A DNA stretch of 8,242 nucleotides from Muribaculaceae bacterium (GTDB taxonomy: Bacteria > Bacteroidota > Bacteroidia > Bacteroidales > Muribaculaceae), in contig JAIDTS010000288.1 in the NCBI GenBank assembly GCA_029060585.1, positions 1 through 8,242 of the forward strand. Reading direction: 5' to 3'. The position numbers were made by a program, and so were the translations under genes. The notes under the pieces were generated by a model. The model did not search any database, was not told the DNA's origin, and saw only the letters and a program-made list of their open reading frames with translations. Shown here in pieces: positions 1 through 6,428 of this stretch; position 1 is the first letter of the stretch, and each line of letters begins with the position of its first letter.

Positions 1-2910
1 TGTCGTGTCAAACATAGGATGCAGCAACATCTCCCTCTTTATACCAAAACTATCAAAAGCTCCAGCAAGAGCAAGCGCTTCTATTGCGGCACGGTTGCAG
101 CCGGAAAGGTTGACCCTCTCCACAAAATCATAAATATCCTTGTATGGGCCTCCACTGTCACGCTCCTGAATAATGGCGTTGACAGCGTTCTGCCCTACGC
201 CCTTGATAGCTCCCAGACCGAATCGTATGACTCCGTCTTTTGACACACCGAATTTTTCGACAGATTCATTGATATCCGGTCCCATAACGTTGAGGCCCAT
301 ACGGATACACTCGTCCATAATGCCCTTGAGCTTGTCGGCTGCACCGAGGTTTCGACTGAGCACTCCCGCCATATATTCAGCCGGATAATTAGCCTTGAGA
401 TATCCTGTCTGATATGCGACCCAGCTATAGCATGTAGCATGGCTCTTATTGAAGGCGTAAGAAGCGAACTTCTCCCAGTCGGCCCAAATCTTCTCGAGAA
501 CCTCAGCCTTATGGCCATTTTTCTGGCCTTCGGCCATGAACTTCACCTTCAGCTTCTGCATCTTGTCGATCTGCTTCTTACCCATAGCCTTACGGAGCAT
601 ATCGCTCTCGCCTCGCGTGAAGTTGGCGAGCAGACGCGAAAGGAGCATGACCTGCTCCTGATAGACAGTGACGCCATACGTCTCCTTCAGGTATTTCTCC
701 ATAATCGGGATATCGTATTCTATCGGCTCAAGACCATGCTTTCGCGCGATGAAGGAAGGGATATAATCCATAGGTCCCGGTCGATAGAGGGCATTCATGG
801 CTATCAGGTCTTCGAATTTCGATGGCTGCAACTGGCGCAGATATGTGCGCATGCCAGGCGACTCAAACTGGAAGGTCGAGGTGGTCTGTCCGTCGCAATA
901 TAGTTTGTAGGTCGCAGGGTCGTCAAGTGGAATGTGGTCTATATCAACGTCAATTCCCTTTGAGGCCTTTATATTGGCAAGCGCCTCCTTTATGATTGAG
1001 AGAGTCTTCAATCCGAGAAAGTCCATCTTAATGAGACCTGTGTCCTCTATGATGCTTCCTTCATACTGAGTGGTGATCTGCTTAGTGCCGTCCGCATCGG
1101 TAGCCGTAGAGACAGGAACCCAGTCGGAAATCTCGTCGCGGCAGATGATCACACCGCAGGCGTGGATGCCCGTGCCACGAATATTGCCCTCAAGCTGAGT
1201 GGCATACTTGATCGTGTCCCTGATTCTCGGATCTGGATTGTGGGTTTCGTTTTCGAACTCCTTATTGTATTTGAGCACGTTCTTCAGGTTGATCTTCGGA
1301 GCCTTTCCGTTGACTTCCGGAAGACGGTCAGGCACAAGTTTCTTAAGCCTGTTCGACTCCGCCACAGACACCTCAAGCACACGTGCCACATCGGCCAAGG
1401 CACTCTTTGTAGCCATGGTCTGGAACGTGATGATATGTGCAACCTTCTCAGCACCGTATTTCTCCGTCACGTACTTAAGCACCTCATAGCGGCCGTCATC
1501 ATCGAAATCGACATCAATATCGGGGAGAGAGATACGGTCCGGGTTAAGGAACCTCTCGAAAAGAAGATCGTATTTGATCGGGTCAACCCTCGTGATGCCG
1601 AGGCAGTATGCGGCAGCGGAACCGGCAGCGGAGCCACGTCCCGGGCCTATGCTGACGCCAAGCTTGTTTCGCCCGGTGTTGATGAAGTCCTGCACGATAA
1701 GGAAGTAGCCCGGGAATCCCATCGTCTTCATAATGTATAGCTCGAAGTTCAGACGCTCAGCCACATCTTCCGGCAACGGATCGCCGTAAATCTTTCTCGC
1801 ACCCTCCATTGTAAGTTTATTGAGATAGTCGGCCTCGAATTTAATCCTGTACAATTTATCGTATCCACCAAGGCGAGCTATCTTCTTCTCCCCTTCCTCC
1901 CTCGACAGAACGACGTTGCCGTTCTCATCCTGTGTGAACTCGTCGTAGAGTTCCTGCTCCGTGATTCTGGAGCGGTATTCCTCCTCCGTGCCGAATTCCT
2001 TTGGGATCTCGAAGAAAGGCATGATCGGTGCGTGGTCGATGGAATAGGATTCCACCTTTTCCAGAACTTCCATTGTATTGTCGAGAGCCTCGGGAAAGTC
2101 GCTGAAGATCTTCTGCATCTCTTCCGGAGATTTCAGCCATTCCTGTTTGGTGTAATGCAAACGCGCCTCATTGAACGTCTTCTGCATCGACACGCAGATA
2201 AGCCTATCGTGTGCCTCCGCATCGTCTTCGTAAGTGAAATGCACGTCATTCGTGGCTACCAGCTTTATGCCATGTTTCCTAGCCATTGCTACGAGCACGT
2301 CATTGACCTTGCATTGCTCAGTATATACCTCCCGGTTGGAGTTTTCCTTATTGGTCTGATGACGCTGAAGTTCGAGATAATAGTCGTCGCCAAAAGTTTC
2401 CTTATACCAAAGAATCCGCTTCTCGGCGGCCTCAAGATCGTCGTTGAGAATGAACTGCGGCACCTCTCCTCCAAGACAAGCGCTGCATATTATGAGACCC
2501 TCCTTATGAGCCTCGAGCTCAACACGGTCTGTACGAGGTTTGAAATACATACCGTCTGTCCAGGACTTGCTGACGAGCTTGATAAGGTTCTTATATCCAG
2601 TCAAGTTTTTGGCAAGTACTATGAGGTGGTATCCCCTGTCGCTTTTGTCGCGGCGGTCTGTGAGCCTATCCTTGGCCACATACATCTCGCATCCGATGAT
2701 GAGCTTGAATTTCTGATCGTCAGGAAGTCCTGAATTCTTCTTCTGGACATAATTCCACATCTCCTTTATTCCGAACATATTTCCATGGTCGGTCAAGGCG
2801 ATGCCCCGCATCCCGAGCTCTATCGAGCGGTCTACGAGTTCCTGAATCGACGCCTTTCCGTCGAGCAGGCTATATTGTGAATGTACATGCAGATGTGTAA
2901 ATTGTGGCAT
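1..2910 (-). CDS. dnaE: DNA polymerase III alpha subunit (replicative polymerase), C-terminus cut by window edge
   Basis: This is the catalytic subunit of the replicative DNA polymerase (family C). The frame is open without a stop from the ATG at 2910 to base 1, giving 970 codons; DnaE proteins of this phylum are usually about 1200-1270 aa, so the C-terminal OB-fold and clamp/tau-binding part lies outside. The N-terminal PHP domain (about residues 1-280) opens with HLHVHSQYSLLDG and keeps likely metal ligands H8, H10, D17, D41-H42, E75, H95 and D222-H224. The palm carries GPGRGSAAGS and PDIDVDF, whose D466 and D468 correspond to E. coli D401 and D403. The third catalytic aspartate is D630 in KMDFLGL (E. 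coli D555). A helix-hairpin-helix-like stretch (GLGAIKGVGQNAV) lies near the left edge. No frameshift was seen. The start is preceded by no Shine-Dalgarno, as is usual in this phylum. The gene probably shares a transcript with the NlpC/P60 gene 63 bp upstream. Confidence 0.97.
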   Translation of the reverse strand, partial: MPQFTHLHVHSQYSLLDGKASIQELVDRSIELGMRGIALTDHGNMFGIKEMWNYVQKKNSGLPDDQKFKLIIGCEMYVAKDRLTDRRDKSDRGYHLIVLAKNLTGYKNLIKLVSKSWTDGMYFKPRTDRVELEAHKEGLIICSACLGGEVPQFILNDDLEAAEKRILWYKETFGDDYYLELQRHQTNKENSNREVYTEQCKVNDVLVAMARKHGIKLVATNDVHFTYEDDAEAHDRLICVSMQKTFNEARLHYTKQEWLKSPEEMQKIFSDFPEALDNTMEVLEKVESYSIDHAPIMPFFEIPKEFGTEEEYRSRITEQELYDEFTQDENGNVVLSREEGEKKIARLGGYDKLYRIKFEADYLNKLTMEGARKIYGDPLPEDVAERLNFELYIMKTMGFPGYFLIVQDFINTGRNKLGVSIGPGRGSAAGSAAAYCLGITRVDPIKYDLLFERFLNPDRISLPDIDVDFDDDGRYEVLKYVTEKYGAEKVAHIITFQTMATKSALADVARVLEVSVAESNRLKKLVPDRLPEVNGKAPKINLKNVLKYNKEFENETHNPDPRIRDTIKYATQLEGNIRGTGIHACGVIICRDEISDWVPVSTATDADGTKQITTQYEGSIIEDTGLIKMDFLGLKTLSIIKEALANIKASKGIDVDIDHIPLDDPATYKLYCDGQTTSTFQFESPGMRTYLRQLQPSKFEDLIAMNALYRPGPMDYIPSFIARKHGLEPIEYDIPIMEKYLKETYGVTVYQEQVMLLSRLLANFTRGESDMLRKAMGKKQIDKMQKLKVKFMAEGQKNGHKAEVLEKIWADWEKFASYAFNKSHATCYSWVAYQTGYLKANYPAEYMAGVLSRNLGAADKLKGIMDECIRMGLNVMGPDINESVEKFGVSKDGVIRFGLGAIKGVGQNAVNAIIQERDSGGPYKDIYDFVERVNLSGCNRAAIEALALAGAFDSFGIKREMLLHPMFDTT

Positions 2911-2922
2911 TGTAGTATTAGG

Positions 2923-2946
2923 GTTGTCAAGTTGTCGAGTTGTCGG
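2923..2946. repeat. Triplicated hexamer GTTGTC at exact 8-bp period
   Basis: GTTGTC occurs at 2923-2928, 2931-2936 and 2939-2944, each copy followed by two variable bases. On the dnaE coding strand this reads GACAAC three times, 13 to 36 bases upstream of the start codon, in the 63-bp gap after the NlpC/P60 gene. The role is unknown. It could be a protein-binding array, an unstructured leader, or a small slippage-born repeat. Confidence 0.6.
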
Positions 2947-2973
2947 GTATTGAAGTTTGTGAGGATAGATAGG

Positions 2974-3537
2974 TTATGGATCGGGAACCCGGCCGAAACC
3001 TTTGAAGGTCTTGACCCAATAGGGCTGTGTGATGTCTGAGACCACTACTCCCTTCGAGGTAGATGAATGTATGAAATTCGTGTCATCCACCATTATCCCT
3101 ACATGCGAAGTTCTATCCGGATCCTTGCCGGTAGCGAAAAAACAGAGGTCTCCTACCCGGACGTCCTTTTTCTTGATGCTGCGGCAGAAGGATTGCTGCT
3201 GGGCGCTGTTGCGCGGCAGCTTTACTCCTGTCACCTTCTCATAGACGCTCATGACCAGACCGGAACAGTCGCATGCCTTACCTTTCTCCGCCTTGCCGTA
3301 GCCATAGGGAGTTCCCAGCCATCCGTAGGCCTCTTTCACTATCTTATTGTTTGACTTCGGAAGATTACTGTCGTCTTTTCCCTTTCTGTCCTCCTTATGC
3401 CGACCCTTCCTATGTCCGCCTTTCTGCGTTTCATAGAATGAACTGTCAGCCTTTTTAGCCGACCGGCAAGAAGGCAGCGACACCACAAGGGTCGCCATCA
3501 TGAACAGCATGAAAATATGGAGCAATTTTCGTTTCAT
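2974..3537 (-). CDS. NlpC/P60 family cell-wall peptidase, lipoprotein
   Basis: The 187-aa product is a predicted cysteine peptidase that cleaves peptide cross-bridges or stem peptides of peptidoglycan. Residues 1-24 form a lipoprotein signal: basic MKRK, a hydrophobic core and the lipobox LPSC with lipidated C24. The bases after the cysteine encode RSAKK rather than acidic residues, so the Bacteroidota surface-export signal is absent and a periplasm-facing lipoprotein is likelier. A highly charged, Lys/Arg/Gly-rich linker (about 35-64) leads to one NlpC/P60 domain (about 65-187). The catalytic cysteine is C91 in DCSGLV, the histidine is H145 in SHVGIM, and H157 in FIHSS is the third polar residue. 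Nothing looks truncated; single-domain family members of this kind are commonly 170-200 aa. The gene is divergent from htrA and lies just upstream of dnaE. The substrate bond (for example D-Glu-DAP) cannot be decided from the sequence. Confidence 0.93.
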   Translation of the reverse strand: MKRKLLHIFMLFMMATLVVSLPSCRSAKKADSSFYETQKGGHRKGRHKEDRKGKDDSNLPKSNNKIVKEAYGWLGTPYGYGKAEKGKACDCSGLVMSVYEKVTGVKLPRNSAQQQSFCRSIKKKDVRVGDLCFFATGKDPDRTSHVGIMVDDTNFIHSSTSKGVVVSDITQPYWVKTFKGFGRVPDP

Positions 3538-3541
3538 AACG

Positions 3542-3572
3542 CAAATTTACTCAATTGTAAGAATTTTTCAAA
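3542..3572 (-). promoter_or_regulatory. Bacteroidota-type promoter of the NlpC/P60 gene
   Basis: On the minus strand, TTTG (3572-3569) is followed after exactly 19 bases by TAAATTTG (3549-3542), a full match to the -33 TTTG and -7 TAnnTTTG elements of the Bacteroidota primary sigma factor. Only four bases separate the -7 element from the ATG at 3537. Transcription should therefore start at or within a base or two of the start codon, giving a leaderless or nearly leaderless mRNA. Confidence 0.75.
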
Positions 3573-3604
3573 GAATTTTAATGATTTTTTCAATTAAATA
3601 TCGC

Positions 3605-3619
3605 TTATATTAAATATAA
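3605..3619. repeat. AT-only inverted repeat in divergent intergenic region
   Basis: TTATATT (3605-3611) and AATATAA (3613-3619) are perfect inverted arms around a single A. The site sits in the AT-rich part of the 231-bp gap between the NlpC/P60 gene and htrA, about 70 bp upstream of the former's start. It could be an operator, an AT-rich upstream element or chance in a low-complexity stretch. Apart from this, the promoter at 3542-3572 and the hairpin at 3670-3720, I see only a weak -7-like CATATTTG (3653-3660, plus strand) without a -33 partner. Confidence 0.35.
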
Positions 3620-3669
3620 TTAAAAAGATAAACCTAACGGCACTATTGGAGTCATATTTGTTGTTTAAT

Positions 3670-3720
3670 GATTGTAAAGCGATGTGCAAGGCTTCTGCAG
3701 GGTCTGGCAACGCTTCAATC
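3670..3720 (+). other. Bulged hairpin in the probable htrA 5' leader
   Basis: GATTG-TA-AAGCG (3670-3681) can pair with CGCTTCAATC (3711-3720), forming ten base pairs with a two-base bulge and closing a 29-base loop. It lies 49 bases upstream of the chosen htrA start and has no T-run after it, so it is not a terminator. If the transcript starts upstream, for example near 3660, this would be a structured leader element. A regulatory role is inference only. Confidence 0.35.
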
Positions 3721-3768
3721 AACACCATAGATTCAATTGAAAAAACAGAAAACCAACCAATACGACAA

Positions 3769-5280
3769 ATGAAAGTAAAGTATCTTGTAGCAGTGACAGC
3801 GGCAGCCGTTATGATTCCGGCTGCAGGTATGGTCTATTCCAATACCTTCACTAACACCAACCACTCACAGGACAACGAGCCTGAGTTCATAACCATCTCA
3901 AGAGCTCCTTCATTCGAGACAGACTTCACGAAAGCAGCTGAAAGCACTGTCAATTCAGTCGTGTGCATCAAAAGCTTCGTCGACCGCAGTCAGCAATATG
4001 GCGGACAGCAGGGAGGCTATATGGATCCCTTCGGAATGTTCGACTTCTTCTTCGGACCGCAGCAACGCCAACAACCGCAACAGCAGCCGCGCCAGAAGAA
4101 AAGCGAACCTGTACAGAGCGGACTCGGCTCCGGAGTAATCCTGAGCGAAGATGGATATATAGTGACCAACAACCATGTGGTAGACGGTGCAGACAGCCTC
4201 GAAGTGCTCCTCAACGACAATTCCACATATGAAGCGCGCGTGATCGGCACCGACGAGTCCACCGACCTTGCCCTTATCAAGATCGAAGCTAAAGGACTCA
4301 AGGCCATCAAGGTCGGTGATTCCGAAACACTACGTCTTGGGGAATGGGTTCTTGCGGTAGGCAACCCGTTTGGTTTCAACTCGACAGTGACGGCAGGTAT
4401 CGTCAGCGCAAAGGCCCGCAGCCTGGGAGCCGACTCACACCGTCGCAACAAGATGGGCATCGAGGCATTCATCCAGACCGACGCAGCTCTGAATCCGGGC
4501 AACTCGGGAGGCGCACTCGTAAACCTTAACGGAGAGCTCGTGGGCATCAACGCAGCGATCTATTCCAACACCGGATCTTACACCGGGTTCTCATTCGCGA
4601 TTCCTACGACCATCATGGCTAAGGTAGTAGCAGACCTGCGAGAATACGGCACAGTGCAACGCGCTGTACTCGGCATCACAGTGGCCGACCTTACGTCGGA
4701 AATAGCCAAAGAAAAGGGCATCACAGCCACCAAGTCCGGAGTCCTCGTGGCCGGAGTGGCCGACAGAAGCACCGCAAAGGAACTCGATCTTCAGGAAGAC
4801 GACGTAATCGTAGCCATCAACGGCACCGACATAAAGAATCTTCCAGAACTTCACGAGCAGCTCGCCAAATACCGTCCCGGTCAGGAGATAACAGTTTCAT
4901 ACTACCGCGACAACAAGAAGATCACCAAGAAGGCTACACTTCGCAACACCCAGGGCGACACGGCCATCACTAAGAAAGGAGACTTCTCGGAGGTAGGATG
5001 CGCTTTCATGAAGCTGAACAGCGACACCCTGAAGGAGCTGGGCATCAGCAACGGCGTGAAAGTGACCGGGCTCAAGGGAGGCCCCTTCAAGAACGCCGGT
5101 GTAAAGGACGGCTTCATCATCATCGAGATCAACGACCGTCCTGTGCGCTCAAGCGAGGATGTGGAGAATATCTACAACAGAATAATGAAGGATGATTCCA
5201 ACGAAGACAAGGTAATGATCCTAAAGGGCATCTATCCCAACGGGAAGAAGGGCTATTACGCAGTCAACCTTGCTGAATGA
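3769..5280 (+). CDS. htrA: DegP/DegQ (HtrA) family periplasmic serine protease, two PDZ domains
   Basis: This is a Do-family serine endopeptidase and probable chaperone for misfolded envelope proteins. The ATG at 3769 gives 503 aa and puts a signal sequence at the N-terminus (MKVK, then a hydrophobic run to about residue 23). The open frame extends 41 codons upstream to an ATG at 3646, but that extension is polar and would bury the signal, so I reject it. The trypsin-like domain (about 55-290) has H136 in TNNHVVDGA, D166 in STDLALIKI and S246 in GNSGGAL. A long Phe- and Gln-rich LA loop lies at about 84-112. PDZ1 (about 300-394) and PDZ2 (about 405-500) follow, matching DegP/DegQ rather than single-PDZ DegS. 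No clear AxA cleavage site follows the hydrophobic run, so membrane anchoring is possible. The gene is divergent from the NlpC/P60 gene, and a terminator separates it from rpoD. DegP versus DegQ cannot be settled. Confidence 0.96.
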   Translation: MKVKYLVAVTAAAVMIPAAGMVYSNTFTNTNHSQDNEPEFITISRAPSFETDFTKAAESTVNSVVCIKSFVDRSQQYGGQQGGYMDPFGMFDFFFGPQQRQQPQQQPRQKKSEPVQSGLGSGVILSEDGYIVTNNHVVDGADSLEVLLNDNSTYEARVIGTDESTDLALIKIEAKGLKAIKVGDSETLRLGEWVLAVGNPFGFNSTVTAGIVSAKARSLGADSHRRNKMGIEAFIQTDAALNPGNSGGALVNLNGELVGINAAIYSNTGSYTGFSFAIPTTIMAKVVADLREYGTVQRAVLGITVADLTSEIAKEKGITATKSGVLVAGVADRSTAKELDLQEDDVIVAINGTDIKNLPELHEQLAKYRPGQEITVSYYRDNKKITKKATLRNTQGDTAITKKGDFSEVGCAFMKLNSDTLKELGISNGVKVTGLKGGPFKNAGVKDGFIIIEINDRPVRSSEDVENIYNRIMKDDSNEDKVMILKGIYPNGKKGYYAVNLAE

Positions 5281-5309
5281 TTTCAGGACTCAACAACGTT
5301 AAATAAATG

Positions 5310-5349
5310 AAAGAAACGCGCCCGAGAGAAACCGGACGCGTTTCTTTTT
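5310..5349 (+). terminator. Intrinsic terminator after htrA
   Basis: AAAGAAACGCG (5310-5320) pairs with CGCGTTTCTTT (5337-5347), an 11-bp stem with a 16-base loop, running into a T-rich tail (5341-5354). It begins 29 bases after the htrA stop and ends before the rpoD promoter, so the two genes are separately transcribed. Confidence 0.85.
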
Positions 5350-5355
5350 CGTTTT

Positions 5356-5367
5356 ACTTATGTAAGT
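5356..5367. repeat. Inverted repeat just upstream of the rpoD promoter
   Basis: ACTTA-TG-TAAGT has perfect 5-bp arms and ends 15 bases before the rpoD -33 element. It shares TGTAAG with the palindrome at 5424-5435 on the other side of the promoter. It may be an operator half of a paired site, but it is short enough to occur by chance. Confidence 0.35.
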
Positions 5368-5382
5368 TTTAATCCTAAAAAC

Positions 5383-5413
5383 TTGCATAATCCAAAATTT
5401 TTCATTAACTTTG
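5383..5413 (+). promoter_or_regulatory. Bacteroidota-type promoter of rpoD
   Basis: TTG (5383-5385), a 20-base spacer and TAACTTTG (5406-5413) match the -33/-7 consensus, with the -7 element a full match to TAnnTTTG. Transcription should start near 5417, leaving a leader of about 20 bases before the ATG at 5437. This shows that the upstream in-frame ATG at 5383 is not the translation start. Confidence 0.75.
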
Positions 5414-5423
5414 CAATAATTTG

Positions 5424-5435
5424 TGTAAGCTTACA
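5424..5435. promoter_or_regulatory. Perfect 12-bp palindrome in the rpoD leader
   Basis: TGTAAGCTTACA is fully self-complementary and ends one base before the rpoD start codon, inside the predicted short 5' leader. As DNA it could be an operator; as RNA a continuous palindrome has no loop and would fold poorly. It resembles the inverted repeat at 5356-5367. Confidence 0.45.
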
Positions 5436-5436
5436 T

Positions 5437-6297
5437 ATGAGACAATTAAAGATAACTAAGTCAATAACCAATCGCGAAAGCGCGTCGCTCGACAAATATC
5501 TGCAGGAGATAGGCCGTGAGGAGCTCATCTCGGTTGCGGAGGAAGTCGAGCTTGCACAGCGCATCAAGAAAGGTGACCACGCAGCCCTTGAGAAACTCAC
5601 CAAGGCCAACCTACGTTTCGTAGTGTCGGTGGCAAAGCAGTACCAGAATCAAGGACTGAGCCTTCCCGACCTTATCAACGAAGGGAATCTGGGTCTTATC
5701 CGTGCTGCCCAGAAATTCGACGAGACAAGAGGTTTCAAATTCATTTCCTATGCTGTATGGTGGATTCGCCAGTCAATCCTTCAGGCCCTTGCAGAGCAGA
5801 GCCGTATCGTGCGTCTTCCCCTCAACCAGGTAGGATCGCTGAATAAAATCAGCAAGGAGCTATCAAAATTCGAACAGGAAAACGAGCGTCGCCCCTCTCC
5901 GGAGGAGCTTGCAGAACGCCTGGACATTCCGGTAGACAAGATTTCCGACACGCTCAAGGTCAGCGGACGTCATATCTCCGTAGACGCTCCTTTCGTAGAG
6001 GGAGAAGACAACTCGCTTCTCGACGTACTTCCCAACGACGACAGTCCTTCGGCGGACGCGTCGCTTACTCAGGAATCACTCTCGAAAGAAGTAGACCGCG
6101 CGCTTCGTCAGCTCTACGACCGCGAGCGCGAGATCATCAAGATGTTTTTCGGAATCGGCTGCCAGGAAATGACACTTGAAGAAATCGGCGCCAAGTTCGA
6201 CCTCACACGTGAACGTGTGCGTCAGATCAAGGAAAAGGCAATCCGCAGACTCAAAGGACAGAAGAGCAAACTCCTGAAGAGCTACCTCGGAGAATAA
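5437..6297 (+). CDS. rpoD: Primary RNA polymerase sigma factor, Bacteroidota short type
   Basis: This is the housekeeping sigma factor that directs RNA polymerase to the TAnnTTTG promoters seen in this window. The ATG at 5437 gives 286 aa, beginning [20 protein letters not shown], the typical start and length for this phylum; region 1.1 and the long non-conserved insert of E. coli sigma-70 are absent. Region 1.2 is at about 17-45. Region 2 (about 51-125) includes core-binding [15 protein letters not shown] and the -10-recognising [10 protein letters not shown] (105-114). Region 3 runs to about 205. Region 4 (about 220-286) contains the helix-turn-helix [20 protein letters not shown] that contacts the -33 element. 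An in-frame ATG at 5383 would add 18 residues but lies within the promoter's -33 region. The gene has its own promoter and terminator and is thus likely monocistronic. Confidence 0.97.
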   Translation: MRQLKITKSITNRESASLDKYLQEIGREELISVAEEVELAQRIKKGDHAALEKLTKANLRFVVSVAKQYQNQGLSLPDLINEGNLGLIRAAQKFDETRGFKFISYAVWWIRQSILQALAEQSRIVRLPLNQVGSLNKISKELSKFEQENERRPSPEELAERLDIPVDKISDTLKVSGRHISVDAPFVEGEDNSLLDVLPNDDSPSADASLTQESLSKEVDRALRQLYDREREIIKMFFGIGCQEMTLEEIGAKFDLTRERVRQIKEKAIRRLKGQKSKLLKSYLGE

Positions 6298-6326
6298 TCA
6301 GAACTTAATAATATTTCCCAATATGC

Positions 6327-6372
6327 GAAGCCGGAACTCAAGCTTATGCGAGAGTTCCGGCTTCTTCTCTTT
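6327..6372 (+). terminator. Intrinsic terminator of rpoD
   Basis: GAAGCCGGAACTC (6327-6339) pairs perfectly with GAGTTCCGGCTTC (6352-6364), a 13-bp stem with a 12-base loop, followed by the pyrimidine tail TTCTCTTT. It starts 29 bases after the rpoD stop. The other strand has no T-run after the stem, so it works for rpoD only. Confidence 0.88.
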
Positions 6373-6383
6373 AATCGACTCAT

Positions 6384-6414
6384 AAAAAATGCGGACGATT
6401 TCCACCGTCCGCAT
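6384..6414 (-). terminator. Intrinsic terminator of dcp
   Basis: On the minus strand ATGCGGACG (6414-6406) pairs with CGTCCGCAT (6397-6389), a 9-bp stem with an 8-base loop, followed by a run of Ts (6390-6384, allowing for the stem end). It lies 14 bases past the dcp stop and serves the gene converging on rpoD. Confidence 0.85.
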
Positions 6415-6428
6415 ACTTTATTCTTTTC

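Noticed and set aside
2032..2733. 233-codon open frame on the plus strand
   Set aside because: It lies entirely antisense to dnaE, whose minus-strand frame is open and matches the family throughout. The translation shows no recognisable domain and is a shadow of dnaE codon use; the same holds for the plus-strand frames at 439-903 and 1162-1740.
3653..3660. Possible htrA -7 element CATATTTG on the plus strand
   Set aside because: It misses the first T of TAnnTTTG and has no TTG or TTTG 19-21 bases upstream, so I did not call it as a promoter.
3646..3768. 41-codon N-terminal extension of htrA from the ATG at 3646
   Set aside because: The extension is polar and would place the signal sequence internally; the ATG at 3769 starts directly at the basic, hydrophobic signal.
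4017..4550. 177-codon open frame on the minus strand
   Set aside because: It is antisense to the htrA protease domain; its Ser/Leu/Pro/Arg-rich translation is typical of a shadow frame.
5383..5436. 18-codon N-terminal extension of rpoD from the ATG at 5383
   Set aside because: That ATG overlaps the -33 region and lies upstream of the predicted transcription start. [10 protein letters not shown] at 5437 is the usual sigma start in this phylum.
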